Below, one piece after another: positions 9,396-19,907 of a DNA stretch of 64,000 bases. Under the pieces are notes generated by a model, which saw only the letters and a program-made list of their open reading frames with translations, searched no databases and was not told where the DNA came from. The DNA is from Bifidobacterium saguinibicoloris (GTDB lineage: Bacteria > Actinomycetota > Actinomycetes > Actinomycetales > Bifidobacteriaceae), in assembly GCF_019331725.1 (NCBI RefSeq), contig NZ_JAHBBF010000003.1, positions 1-64,000 of the forward strand. Reading direction: 5' to 3'. Position 1 is the first letter of the stretch, and each line of letters begins with the position of its first letter. Made by a program: the position numbers and the translations under genes.

Positions 9396-10553
9396 ATGGA
9401 CGGACGGTTGCATACGGGGATCGGCCGCGCGGCGAGACGGGGCGCCGCCCTGCTGCTGTCCGCCGTGATGGCGTTCGCCGTCGCCGCATGCGGAGCAGGC
9501 ACGTCCGGCGATACCGGCGACGACGTCGCCGCGAAGACCGGCGCGATCGACGTGGTCGCCTCCGTGAACCAGTGGGGCTCGCTCGCCGCGGAGATCGGCG
9601 GCAAGGACGTGAAGGTGACCTCCATACTGTCCTCCACCGGCGTGGACGCGCATGACTTCGAGCCAAAGACCTCCGATCTGGCCACGCTGAGCAAGGCGGA
9701 GGTCGTGGTGGCGAACGGCGCCGGATACGACTCCTGGGCCACGAAGACGCGCGGGCCGGACTCCACGCTGGTCTCCGCCGCGCAGATCGTGGGGGCCATG
9801 GACGGCGACAACCCGCACCTGTGGTTCTCGAAGGACGCGCGCAAAGGCATGGCGAAGGAACTGGCGAACGCGTTCTCCAAGGCCCGACCGAAGAAGCGCA
9901 AGGCGTTCGAGACGCGCCTCAAGGCATGGCAGAAGCGCGAGAAGACGCTCGACCAGGCGATGGACGACTTCAGTTCCCGCCACAAGGACCTTTCGTACGG
10001 CGCCACCGAGGCGGTGGTCTACTACCTGATGAGCGACATGTCGTTCGAGGACCGGACGCCGAAAGCCTACGCCCAGGCCGTGGCGAACGGCGGCGAGATA
10101 GCGCCGGCCGACCTGCAGACCTTCCAGTCGCTCATCGAGGACCATGGGATGGACGTGCTGGTGAACAACTCGCAGGAGGCCTCGGACGCCACGAACATGC
10201 TCGTCGGCACGGCCGGACGCTCCGACGTGCCAGTGGTGGACGTGAGCGAGCAGATGCCCGCGAAGTACGACACGCTCACCGATTGGATCGGAAAGCTTGT
10301 CGAGGAGCTCTTCACCGCCGTCGACCCGGACTACGACGTGGACGATCCGGACGGCACCGCGCAGGACGGCGACGACGCCGACACCGGCGGGAACGACGGC
10401 ACGACACAGGACGAATCGACCGAATCGGACGGCACGGACGGCTCGACCGCGGACGCCGACGGCTCCGGCTGCTCCAACGGGGACGGCACGGGAGACTGCA
10501 CGGCCACGGGCGACGACGGCTCCAACGCCGGACAGACCGATCCCGGCAAGTGA
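9396..10553 (+). CDS. metal ABC transporter substrate-binding lipoprotein (ZnuA/TroA-like)
   Basis: Extracellular lipoprotein that captures Zn2+ (or Mn2+) for the importer encoded just downstream. 385 residues, signal peptide with lipobox VAAC (Cys32). Two family metal ligands are visible: His87 in GVDAHDFEP and His141 in NPHLWF. The third position, usually His, lies in YGATEAVVYY, where Glu205 stands instead; this resembles a TEP-type subgroup. A linker of about 75 residues rich in Asp, Gly and Thr extends the C-terminus. It is separated from the ATPase gene by 295 bp holding a second promoter, so it can be expressed separately. Confidence 0.85.
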   Translation: MDGRLHTGIGRAARRGAALLLSAVMAFAVAACGAGTSGDTGDDVAAKTGAIDVVASVNQWGSLAAEIGGKDVKVTSILSSTGVDAHDFEPKTSDLATLSKAEVVVANGAGYDSWATKTRGPDSTLVSAAQIVGAMDGDNPHLWFSKDARKGMAKELANAFSKARPKKRKAFETRLKAWQKREKTLDQAMDDFSSRHKDLSYGATEAVVYYLMSDMSFEDRTPKAYAQAVANGGEIAPADLQTFQSLIEDHGMDVLVNNSQEASDATNMLVGTAGRSDVPVVDVSEQMPAKYDTLTDWIGKLVEELFTAVDPDYDVDDPDGTAQDGDDADTGGNDGTTQDESTESDGTDGSTADADGSGCSNGDGTGDCTATGDDGSNAGQTDPGK

Positions 10554-10848
10554 CGGACCGAGGACCTACGACATCGGGGCGCCGTGCGTCGACTTGCCGG
10601 AAAATCCGCCGCACGGCGAGTCAAGTCGCCCGTACAGTCCCCCGGGACCGCATGACATACCGGAACCGACGTCGGTCCAGCGCATGGCCGCGATGGAACC
10701 CAATGCAATCGCCGCATGACCCGTTGGACCCATGACCCATCGGCACGCATGGGCGCCACGCGACCATCGGGCCACAATTGAGAACGGTTGTCAACATCAT
10801 TTGCGATAATCCGAGGCGACAAGCAGCATCACTCGGGAAGGACCGCAC
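10554..10848 (+). other. intergenic region with second promoter of the metal importer
   Basis: No supported gene. It contains the 17-bp palindrome at 10778-10794 and a -10-like GATAAT at 10805-10810. The remainder shows nothing I can assign. Confidence 0.5.
10778..10794. promoter_or_regulatory. Zur-like operator ahead of the importer ATPase gene
   Basis: TTGAGAACGGTTGTCAA is symmetric at every position except the centre and one inner pair (TTGAnAACnGTTnTCAA). It resembles Fur/Zur boxes of the form TGAnAAnnnTTnTCA. It covers the -35 region of the promoter whose -10 is GATAAT (10805-10810), so binding would repress. The assignment to Zur rests on the motif and the zinc-type genes. Confidence 0.55.
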
Positions 10849-11757
10849 ATGGACGGGACGCGCGACGCCATCGTCTTCCGCAACGCCGCCGTACGCCGCG
10901 GCGACAGGACCATCTGGCAGCATGGCGACTTCGCCATCCCCACCGGCTCGGTCACGGCCATCGTCGGCACGAACGGCACCGGCAAGACCACGATGATGAA
11001 GGCGGAACTGGGACTGCTGCCGCTCGCTTCGGGCTCGGTCACGGTGCTCGGACGTCCGGCCGGCGAGGCGAACCGGCTCATCGGATACGTGCCGCAGAGC
11101 TACACCTCGGACATCGACTCGAACCTCACCGCGGAGCAATCGGTGCTGCTGGGGCTGACCGGCACGCGGTTCGGCATCCATCCGGTCACCAAGGCGCAGA
11201 AGGCCCGCGCACGGCAGGCCATGGCGTTCGTCGGCATCGACGACAAGGCGCGCTACCGCCTCTCCGAACTCTCCGGAGGCCTGCGCCAACGCGTCGCCAT
11301 CGCGCAGGCCATCGTCTCCGATCCGCAGCTGCTCATGCTCGACGAACCGCTCGCCAACCTCGACCTCGCCTCACAGCGCGCTGTGGCGCACCTGCTCGCC
11401 CGCCTCAACCAGGAACTCGGCATGACCATCCAGGTGGTGGCGCACGACCTCAACATGCTGCTGCCCATCCTCACCGGCGCCGTCTACCTGCTCGACGGGC
11501 ACCCCCACTACGCGGACATGCGCAAGGTGCTCGACTCCAAGCTGCTCACCCACCTGTACGGCACGAACGTGCAGGTCGTCACCACGCCCCAGGGCGACAT
11601 GTTCGTCACACCGTCGTCCGACGAGCCCGAAGGACAGCCGATGGACATGCATCCCGCATCCGAAGTGGCGGAGCTGCACCACCATGCGCACACGCCGTCC
11701 ATGCATCACGCCGGGACGACGGCAGCCCCCACGGCGGACGGCCCGCAGGAACGATAG
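10849..11757 (+). CDS. metal ABC transporter ATPase with His-rich tail (ZnuC-like)
   Basis: Cytoplasmic ATPase energising the metal importer. 302 residues: Walker A GTNGTGKT (40-47), signature LSELSGGLRQR, Walker B LLMLDEP followed by LANLD. The last 60 residues form an extra domain containing MDMHPAS, ELHHHAHTPSMHHAG and other His clusters, which ZnuC-type ATPases normally lack in this form; a cytoplasmic zinc-sensing or buffering role is plausible but unproven. A GGAAGG ribosome site precedes the ATG. The permease gene follows after 22 bp, so the two form an operon. Confidence 0.88.
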   Translation: MDGTRDAIVFRNAAVRRGDRTIWQHGDFAIPTGSVTAIVGTNGTGKTTMMKAELGLLPLASGSVTVLGRPAGEANRLIGYVPQSYTSDIDSNLTAEQSVLLGLTGTRFGIHPVTKAQKARARQAMAFVGIDDKARYRLSELSGGLRQRVAIAQAIVSDPQLLMLDEPLANLDLASQRAVAHLLARLNQELGMTIQVVAHDLNMLLPILTGAVYLLDGHPHYADMRKVLDSKLLTHLYGTNVQVVTTPQGDMFVTPSSDEPEGQPMDMHPASEVAELHHHAHTPSMHHAGTTAAPTADGPQER

Positions 11758-11779
11758 GGAACGGCAAGGAGAAGACGAC

Positions 11780-12616
11780 ATGAGCCATATCGATTTCAGC
11801 TTCGACCCCAACTGGCTGGACACGCTCACCGCGCCGTTCATGACGAACGCGTTCCTCGCCGGCCTGTGCATCGCGTTCGCGGCCGGCGTGATGGGCTACT
11901 TCACCATCGCCCGCCACTCCACGTTCGCCGCGCACGCGCTGGCGCACATCGGACTGCCCGGCGCCACCGGGGCGGTGCTGCTGGGCCTTCCGGTCTCGCT
12001 CGGACTCGGCGCGTTCGCCCTCGGCGGGGCGCTCGTCATCGGCGCACTCGGCAAACGCGTCTCCGAACGCGAGATCGCCACCGGCACCGTGCTCGCGTTC
12101 GCCACCGGCCTCGGCCTCTTCTTCGCGAGACTCTCCTCGTCCGCGTCCCAGCAGATGCAGTCGATCCTGTTCGGGTCGATCCTCACCATCACCGACGCCC
12201 AGATCGCCGGATTCGCCGTGTTCGACGTCCTGCTGCTGGCGGTGTTGGCGGTGATCTACCGCCCTCTGTTGTTCAGCTCGCTCGACGAGCAGGTGGCCCA
12301 GGCCAAGGGCGTGCCGATCGGCTGGATGAACGTCGCGTTCATGGCGATCATGGCGGGCGTCATCACCATCGCCGTGCCCGCCGTGGGCACGCTGCTCATC
12401 TTCGCGCTGGTCATCACGCCGGCGGCCGCCGCGAACATCATCGCCGCCTCGCCGCTGAAGGCGATGGTCATCGCGTCCGTGATCTGTCTGGCGTCCATCT
12501 GGGGAGGTCTGGTGTTCGCCTCGATGTTCCCCGCTCCCCCGAGCTTCGTCATCGTGACGATTTCGACATTGTTCTGGGCCGTGGCGAAGGTGTTCGACTC
12601 GCTGCGTCGGCGGTGA
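11780..12616 (+). CDS. metal ABC transporter permease (ZnuB-like)
   Basis: Integral membrane channel of the zinc/manganese ABC family (ABC-3). 278 residues with about eight hydrophobic segments. The conserved cytoplasmic stretch FSSLDEQVAQAKGVP and the nearby glycine/alanine-rich helices are typical of ZnuB/MntB proteins. The ATG at 11780 follows AAGGAGAAG at good spacing; a longer in-frame start inside the ATPase gene has no ribosome site. It converges with ispF, the stops being 16 bp apart. Confidence 0.9.
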   Translation: MSHIDFSFDPNWLDTLTAPFMTNAFLAGLCIAFAAGVMGYFTIARHSTFAAHALAHIGLPGATGAVLLGLPVSLGLGAFALGGALVIGALGKRVSEREIATGTVLAFATGLGLFFARLSSSASQQMQSILFGSILTITDAQIAGFAVFDVLLLAVLAVIYRPLLFSSLDEQVAQAKGVPIGWMNVAFMAIMAGVITIAVPAVGTLLIFALVITPAAAANIIAASPLKAMVIASVICLASIWGGLVFASMFPAPPSFVIVTISTLFWAVAKVFDSLRRR

Positions 12617-12632
12617 CCGGTTCGTCCGGCAA

Positions 12633-13127
12633 TCACCGATGAGGTTCCGAGGCTTCTTCGTCCACCAGAGCGCTGGCCACGGCCGCGATGCCTTCGCCCC
12701 GTCCGGTGAACCCCATGCGGTCTGTGGTGGTGGCGGTCACCGAGACCGGGCATCCCACCGCCGCGGACAACGCCTTGGCGGCATCGCCCCTCCGGGGACC
12801 GATCTTCGGGCGGTTGCCGATGACGGCGACGGAGGCGCTGGACGGGACGAACCCGTTCCGGCGCAGCAGGTCCGCCGTCTCACGCAGCATGGCGGCGCCG
12901 TGCATGCCGGCCCCGCGGGCATGCCGCCCCACACCGAACAACGATCCGATGTCGCCGAGACCCGCCGCCGCGAGCAACGCGTCGATCAGTGCATGCGCGG
13001 CGACGTCGCCATCGGAGTCACCCTCGATGCCCGGGCCATCGTCCGACCAGACCAGTCCCGCAAGCCACAGCTCCCGTTCCGGATCATCCGAGAACCGATG
13101 GGCGTCGAATCCCTGTCCTATGCGCAT
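12633..13127 (-). CDS. ispF: 2-C-methyl-D-erythritol 2,4-cyclodiphosphate synthase
   Basis: Fifth enzyme of the non-mevalonate (MEP) isoprenoid pathway; cyclises CDP-methylerythritol phosphate with loss of CMP. 164 residues. Metal ligands are Asp8 and His10 in GQGFDAHRF and the later His in [13 protein letters not shown]; other family segments are GDIGSLFG and [12 protein letters not shown]. The ATG at 13127 has AAGGAGG at 5 nt, better than the in-frame ATG six codons upstream. Its presence shows the organism uses the MEP route. Confidence 0.95.
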   Translation of the reverse strand: MRIGQGFDAHRFSDDPERELWLAGLVWSDDGPGIEGDSDGDVAAHALIDALLAAAGLGDIGSLFGVGRHARGAGMHGAAMLRETADLLRRNGFVPSSASVAVIGNRPKIGPRRGDAAKALSAAVGCPVSVTATTTDRMGFTGRGEGIAAVASALVDEEASEPHR

Positions 13128-13211
13128 GGCGCCTCCTTGACGCATTACCTTATTATCTTCATCGATTATCGGTCACAGCCGGCGCCATCATGGCGCACGC
13201 GCCTCCCGGAT

Positions 13212-13274
13212 ATGAAAAAGCCGCATCCCGTCCGTCGGAATCCGAATCGCTTCGGCACGACGATGGCATGCGGC
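13212..13274 (-). terminator. possible carD terminator
   Basis: On the minus strand GGGCCGCATGCC and GGGATGCGGC followed by TTTTT flank an inner GCCGAAGCGATTCGG-type hairpin. It lies 69 bp past the carD stop. The long loop makes the call tentative. Confidence 0.4.
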
Positions 13275-13342
13275 CCATTCACGGACATGCGCCCGGCCCG
13301 ATTCCGGCGGCCCGCCATCGGCCGGCCGCCGGACACCGCCGG

Positions 13343-13939
13343 TCAGCGCTTCTTCTTGCCCTTCTTCTCGGCGTCGAGACGCTCCATGGTCCTGCTCGCG
13401 GGCTCCTCGGGGGCCTGCGTATGATGCTTGTCGTCGCCGGGCTCGGGATCGCTGTATCCGAGGTTCACGTCGAGCAGACGCTGCGCCTCGGTCTCGTCGA
13501 TCTTCTCGGACAGGGCGATCTCGGAGGTGAGGATGGAGCGCGCCTTGGTGAGCATGCGCTTCTCGCCGGCGGACAGGCCGTGGTCGTCCACGTCGCGCTG
13601 GGCGAGGTCACGCACCACCTCGGCGATCTTGTTGACGTCGCCGGTGGCGATCTTCTCCACGTTCAGCTTGTATCGGCGCGACCAGTTCATCTCCTTCTCG
13701 ACGATCGGGGTGCGCAGGATCTCGAAGACCGTGGCCACCTCGTTGGCGTCGACGATGTCGCGCACGCCGACCTTCTTGGCGTTGTCGACGGGCACGTTGA
13801 TCACCAGACCGTCGGAGGAGAGCACCGAAAGCTGGAGATATTCGCGGGTGACGCCCCTCACCGTGCGTTCGGTGACAGCCTCCACCCTCGCCGCGCCGTG
13901 ACGCGGATAGACGACCATATCCCCGACCTTGTAACCCAT
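13343..13939 (-). CDS. carD: CarD-family RNA polymerase-binding transcription regulator
   Basis: Essential actinobacterial regulator that binds the RNA polymerase beta subunit and stabilises open complexes, notably at rRNA promoters. 198 residues. The N-terminal Tudor-like RNAP interaction domain begins MGYKVGDMVVYPRHGAARV; the helical DNA-binding domain includes NWSRRYKLNVEKI and AEVVRDLAQRD. The C-terminus ends in a Lys-rich tail absent from many homologues. The ATG at 13939 is preceded by GGAGG; the in-frame sequence further upstream overlaps the glgB promoter. Divergent from glgB. Confidence 0.93.
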   Translation of the reverse strand: MGYKVGDMVVYPRHGAARVEAVTERTVRGVTREYLQLSVLSSDGLVINVPVDNAKKVGVRDIVDANEVATVFEILRTPIVEKEMNWSRRYKLNVEKIATGDVNKIAEVVRDLAQRDVDDHGLSAGEKRMLTKARSILTSEIALSEKIDETEAQRLLDVNLGYSDPEPGDDKHHTQAPEEPASRTMERLDAEKKGKKKR

Positions 13940-14069
13940 GAGACCTCCGCTGGAGCTGACACACACAAAAAACCTGAAAAAGTATGCCATACCCCATGGA
14001 CGGGCCTCCTGGAGCCGCCCGGACGTCCACAGCGACGCGCCACAACCCCGATGAGAACGTTTGTAGCCG

Positions 14070-14075
14070 TACACT
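14070..14075 (+). promoter_or_regulatory. -10 box abutting the glgB start
   Basis: TACACT ends directly before ATGGACATGG. A start site six to seven bases downstream would fall on the A of the second ATG (14082), giving a leaderless mRNA. No good -35 is visible. Confidence 0.4.
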
Positions 14076-14081
14076 ATGGAC

Positions 14082-16337
<2,256 letters not shown>

Positions 16338-16364
16338 CCCCGGTCGAAAGGCGGCAACAAGAAC

Positions 16365-17099
16365 ATGCTCAACTCCACCGCACGTCAGCAGGCCGCGCCG
16401 CGCACGGTGCTGGTCGTCGAGGACGAACCCACGCTGGCCACCGCCATCGCGCAGCGCATCACCGCCGAAGGATGGACGGCGCGCGTCGCGGGTGACGGCG
16501 CCAGCGCCGTCCAGGCGGCCACGCAGCTCAAGCCCGATCTGGTGATCATGGACATCATGCTGCCGGTGATGGACGGTCTCGAGGCCACGAAGCGGATCGT
16601 GGCGGCGCGCCCGGTGCCGGTGCTCATCCTCACCGCCCGGGACGACGAGGCGGACAAGGTTATCGGTCTCGGCGCCGGTGCGGACGACTACATGACCAAG
16701 CCGTTCTCGATGCGCGAGCTCATCGCCCGCTGCAAGGCGCTGCTGCGCCGCGTGGAACGTGCCAAGGTCATCGCGAAGAACGCCGAGAACGAGAAGATCC
16801 TCGATTTCGGCTCCCTCGTCATCGACCCCGCGCAGCGCACGGTGAGCCTCGACGGCGAGTTCGTGCACCTGACCCCCACGGAGTTCGACCTGCTCGCCAC
16901 CCTCGCACGCAAGCCGAAGTCCGTGCTTACCAGGGAGAAGCTTCTCGAGGAGGTCTGGGACTGGGTGGACGCCTCCGGCACGCGTACCGTCGACAGCCAT
17001 GTCAAAGCGCTGCGTCATAAGCTCGGCCCGAGCATGATCCGCACCGTGCACGGCGTCGGCTACGCGTTCGAACCGCCGGCCGGGAACGACGCCGAGTGA
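16365..17099 (+). CDS. OmpR-family response regulator
   Basis: 244 residues: receiver domain (acidic pocket VVEDEPT, phospho-acceptor Asp in LVIMDIMLPVMDG, Lys in DDYMTKPFSM) and a winged-helix DNA-binding domain (LTPTEFDLLATLARKP, TVDSHVKALRHKLG). It is preceded by AAAGGCGG and starts 27 bp after glgB, so it may be co-transcribed with it. Its stop overlaps the kinase start by four bases (GTGA), showing the two are a coupled pair. The target genes are not evident. Confidence 0.93.
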   Translation: MLNSTARQQAAPRTVLVVEDEPTLATAIAQRITAEGWTARVAGDGASAVQAATQLKPDLVIMDIMLPVMDGLEATKRIVAARPVPVLILTARDDEADKVIGLGAGADDYMTKPFSMRELIARCKALLRRVERAKVIAKNAENEKILDFGSLVIDPAQRTVSLDGEFVHLTPTEFDLLATLARKPKSVLTREKLLEEVWDWVDASGTRTVDSHVKALRHKLGPSMIRTVHGVGYAFEPPAGNDAE

Positions 17100-18172
17100 G
17101 CGACGGCATGTCCTCCCGGAAACCGCAGCGAGCGGCCGCACGCCACACCGGCGTGCGGCCGCTCGGCATGTTCTCCTCGCTCAAGCTCGAGCTTGGCGCG
17201 CTCATCGTCATGTCCACGGCGATCGCGTTCGCCATGTGCTGGTTCCTGCTCAAGTTCGGATGGAGCGGCTGGGTCGCCATGCCGGTCACGCTCGTCGTGG
17301 CCCTGGGCATCACCTACGGCTTCTCCCGTGGTCTGACCGCCCGGCTGCGTCAGCTGCGTGACGCCGCCGAGGCGATGGCGGACGGCGACTACACCGTGCG
17401 CGTGCCGATCGATGACACCAGCCATGACGAGGTGGGACAGCTGGCCCGTTCCTTCAACGAGATGGCGGCCGAGCTCGAACACGCCGACCGCATGCGCCGC
17501 GACATGGTGGCGAACGTGAGCCATGAGCTGCGCACCCCGGTCTCCGCCCTGCAGGCGCAGGTGGAGAACATGGCGGACGGCGTCACCGACCCCACGCCCG
17601 CCAATCTGGAGGGCATCCTCAACCAGACGCACCGGCTGAGCGACCTCATCGCGTTCCTGCTCGACCTGAGCCGCATGGAGGCGGGCGCCGCCAGTCTGGA
17701 GATCGAGCGCTTCGATTTCGCGGAATTCCTCGACGACACCATCGAGCCGTTGGAGATCGCCGACGGCGGCCACGCGCACGACATCCAGGTGCGGGTGGAC
17801 GACGGCATCATGATCGAAGGCGACCAGAACCGCCTGCGCCAGCTGTTCACCAATATCATCGGCAACGCGCTCAAGCACTCCCCCGACGGCACGGCGGTGC
17901 TCATCGAGGTGCATGAGGACAAGGTGCACGGCACCGTCGTGACGAACGTCGTGAACTTCGGCTCGCAGATCGCCCCGGAATCACGCTCCGACATCTTCCG
18001 CCGGTTCGTCAAGGGGAAGACCGGTCCGGGCACCGAATCCGGCGGCACCGGCCTGGGATTGTCCATCGCGCGTTGGGCCGCACAGCTGCACGGCGGCACG
18101 GTGCGCGTGGTCGACGACATGCGCGGCGCCGATTTCGAGATCACCCTGCCGAAATACCATATCGAGGCGTAG
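17096..18172 (+). CDS. sensor histidine kinase, intramembrane-sensing type
   Basis: 358 residues. Two transmembrane helices (about 33-52 and 57-76) are separated by only about five residues, so there is no extracellular sensor domain. A HAMP domain follows (to about 130), then the dimerisation helix with His143 in VSHELRTPVS, and the ATP-binding domain (NIIGNALKHSPDG, GGTGLGLSIARW). Translation starts at a GTG overlapping the regulator stop. Kinases with this layout usually sense envelope stress or respond through a partner membrane protein; none is adjacent. The 3' end overlaps the convergent comF-like gene by 32 bp. Confidence 0.92.
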   Translation: MSDGMSSRKPQRAAARHTGVRPLGMFSSLKLELGALIVMSTAIAFAMCWFLLKFGWSGWVAMPVTLVVALGITYGFSRGLTARLRQLRDAAEAMADGDYTVRVPIDDTSHDEVGQLARSFNEMAAELEHADRMRRDMVANVSHELRTPVSALQAQVENMADGVTDPTPANLEGILNQTHRLSDLIAFLLDLSRMEAGAASLEIERFDFAEFLDDTIEPLEIADGGHAHDIQVRVDDGIMIEGDQNRLRQLFTNIIGNALKHSPDGTAVLIEVHEDKVHGTVVTNVVNFGSQIAPESRSDIFRRFVKGKTGPGTESGGTGLGLSIARWAAQLHGGTVRVVDDMRGADFEITLPKYHIEA

Positions 18173-18947
18173 CGGCCAGCACGAGGCCCGCCGACACATG
18201 CGCGCCGGCCCGCTCCAACGCCGTCATGCAGGCGCGCATCGTGGCGCCCGTGGTGATGATGTCGTCGACGACGATGACGTCGCGCCCGCGCACCATCGCC
18301 CCCGGCCGGACGCGGATCCGCCCCTCCACGCGCGCGGCGCGGTCGGTCGCGCCCGCGGTCTCCACCGACTTGCGCCCGGACAGGACGCCCGCACGACGGT
18401 ACTCCAACGCGCGCATGACCTGCGGACGGACGTCGGGACGGTCCACGGAACGCGAAAGCGACCGGACCAGCGGATCGAGGTGCCGTCGGCCGCGCCGCCG
18501 CAGCGAGGCGCGCGATGAGGGCGCGGGCACGAGCAGCGGCCTGTACGGTCCGCCGGCCACCACGCCGCCGCCGTCACCGTCACCGCCCGCTCCCCCGCCG
18601 TCACCGTCATCACCCGCTCCACCGCGCCCGGCGTCGCCGCACGATCCGTATCCGCAGTCCCCGAGCGCACGGCGCAACGGCTCCCGCAGCAGCCGGGCGA
18701 ACGGCCGGTCGCACTCCTCGTCGCCGTGGTCCTTCCAGGACAGCACCGCATGCCGGACCACGCCCTCGTACACGGCGCAGGCGTAAACGCGGCACGGCAG
18801 ACCGGCCGCGGTCCCGACGACGACCGTTCCGTGGAACATGCCGGCGCATGACGGGCACAGGACCTCATCGGGCAGATCGCAGCCGGCGCATCCGCGCGGC
18901 AGGACGAGCCCCACCACGTCCCGCCACCAGGCCCCGGCCGCGGACAT
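18141..18947 (-). CDS. ComF-like phosphoribosyltransferase-family protein
   Basis: 268 residues. It has an N-terminal zinc-ribbon-like CAGCDLPDEVLCPSC motif and a C-terminal phosphoribosyltransferase fold with the PRPP loop DVIVVDDIITTGATM. ComF/ComFC proteins serve DNA uptake in competent bacteria, but their substrate is unknown in Actinobacteria. About 35 residues almost entirely Gly and Asp (around 115-145) are inserted between the two halves, which is unusual. The start ATG overlaps the stop of the upstream HAD gene by one base; a GTG one codon earlier is also possible. Confidence 0.82.
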   Translation of the reverse strand: MSAAGAWWRDVVGLVLPRGCAGCDLPDEVLCPSCAGMFHGTVVVGTAAGLPCRVYACAVYEGVVRHAVLSWKDHGDEECDRPFARLLREPLRRALGDCGYGSCGDAGRGGAGDDGDGGGAGGDGDGGGVVAGGPYRPLLVPAPSSRASLRRRGRRHLDPLVRSLSRSVDRPDVRPQVMRALEYRRAGVLSGRKSVETAGATDRAARVEGRIRVRPGAMVRGRDVIVVDDIITTGATMRACMTALERAGAHVSAGLVLAATPRYGISAG

Positions 18948-19795
18948 CACGCACCGTCGCCGTCATGCGCCGCGGTCCGTGCGGCCCGCACGGACCGCGG
19001 TATCCGCGGCAGCCTCGCGAGCAGGCCGTCGATGAACCGCAGCGTGTCCGCCGGGCAGGTGACCTCGACGCCCATGGCGCCGGCCTGCGCCGCGGGATAA
19101 TCGTTGCCGCCGGGTCTCATACGGTCGCCGACGAACACGATGTCGCCCACATCCACGCCGGTGCAGGCGGAGAGTTCACGCAGCGCATACGCCTTGTCGA
19201 TGCCCTTGCCGGCCACGTCCACGCTGGTGTATCCGCCGGCATGCACCTTGAGGTCGGGCAGGTCACCCGCCACCGCCTCCGCCAAGGCGGCCTTCAGCAC
19301 GCCGGACGGGTCGAATCGGCACTTCTCCTCCAACGGCGCCTGCTGGCCCAGCACGGAGAACGTGATCTGCGATCCCCGGTCCTCGATGCGCTCCCCCCAT
19401 ACGCGTTCGAACCACAGGCCCTGCTCCCTCGCGCGGCGTTCGAGGCTGGCACGGGCGCGGACGCGCTGGTCGTCGGTGAGGTCGTGGACGAACACCGTGC
19501 GCCATTCCTCGCCGTCCCAGCGCCGGTAGCAGGTGCCGCTGGTGGGCATGAGATGCAGACGCCCGAGATCCGCGTCCGGATCGAGCACGTCGAGGATCTG
19601 GCTGATGACGAGCTCGTACCGTCCTCCGGTGACCACCGCCACGTCGATGCGTCGGGTGAGTTCGCTGAACCGCGCCGCCATCTCCGGCAGCATCGGCCGT
19701 TTCGAGTTGGCCAGCGTGTTGTCCAGGTCGAATCCGATGAGCCGCGCGCGACGGCACAGGACGTCCATGTCCCAGTCGTTCCATGCTCTGATCAT
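18947..19795 (-). CDS. HAD-superfamily (type IIB) hydrolase
   Basis: 282 residues. Motif I is FDLDNTLANSK (nucleophile Asp and acid/base Asp), motif II is VVTGGR, and motif IV is VFVGDRMRPGGNDYP. A type II cap lies in between. The closest families are sugar-phosphate or phosphomannomutase-like HAD phosphatases; the substrate cannot be deduced. A GGGAGG site precedes the ATG. It is translationally coupled to the ComF-like gene, though no functional link between the two is obvious. Confidence 0.82.
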   Translation of the reverse strand: MIRAWNDWDMDVLCRRARLIGFDLDNTLANSKRPMLPEMAARFSELTRRIDVAVVTGGRYELVISQILDVLDPDADLGRLHLMPTSGTCYRRWDGEEWRTVFVHDLTDDQRVRARASLERRAREQGLWFERVWGERIEDRGSQITFSVLGQQAPLEEKCRFDPSGVLKAALAEAVAGDLPDLKVHAGGYTSVDVAGKGIDKAYALRELSACTGVDVGDIVFVGDRMRPGGNDYPAAQAGAMGVEVTCPADTLRFIDGLLARLPRIPRSVRAARTAAHDGDGA

Positions 19796-19907
19796 CGTCG
19801 CCTCCCGCCGGTCCGAACAGCCCGCATGGTACGTATCCTATCGCACGGGCGCGCCGGCCGGTCCCGCCGCGCGGTCCATGCCGCCTCCTTGGCCTACAGT
19901 GGGAGGC

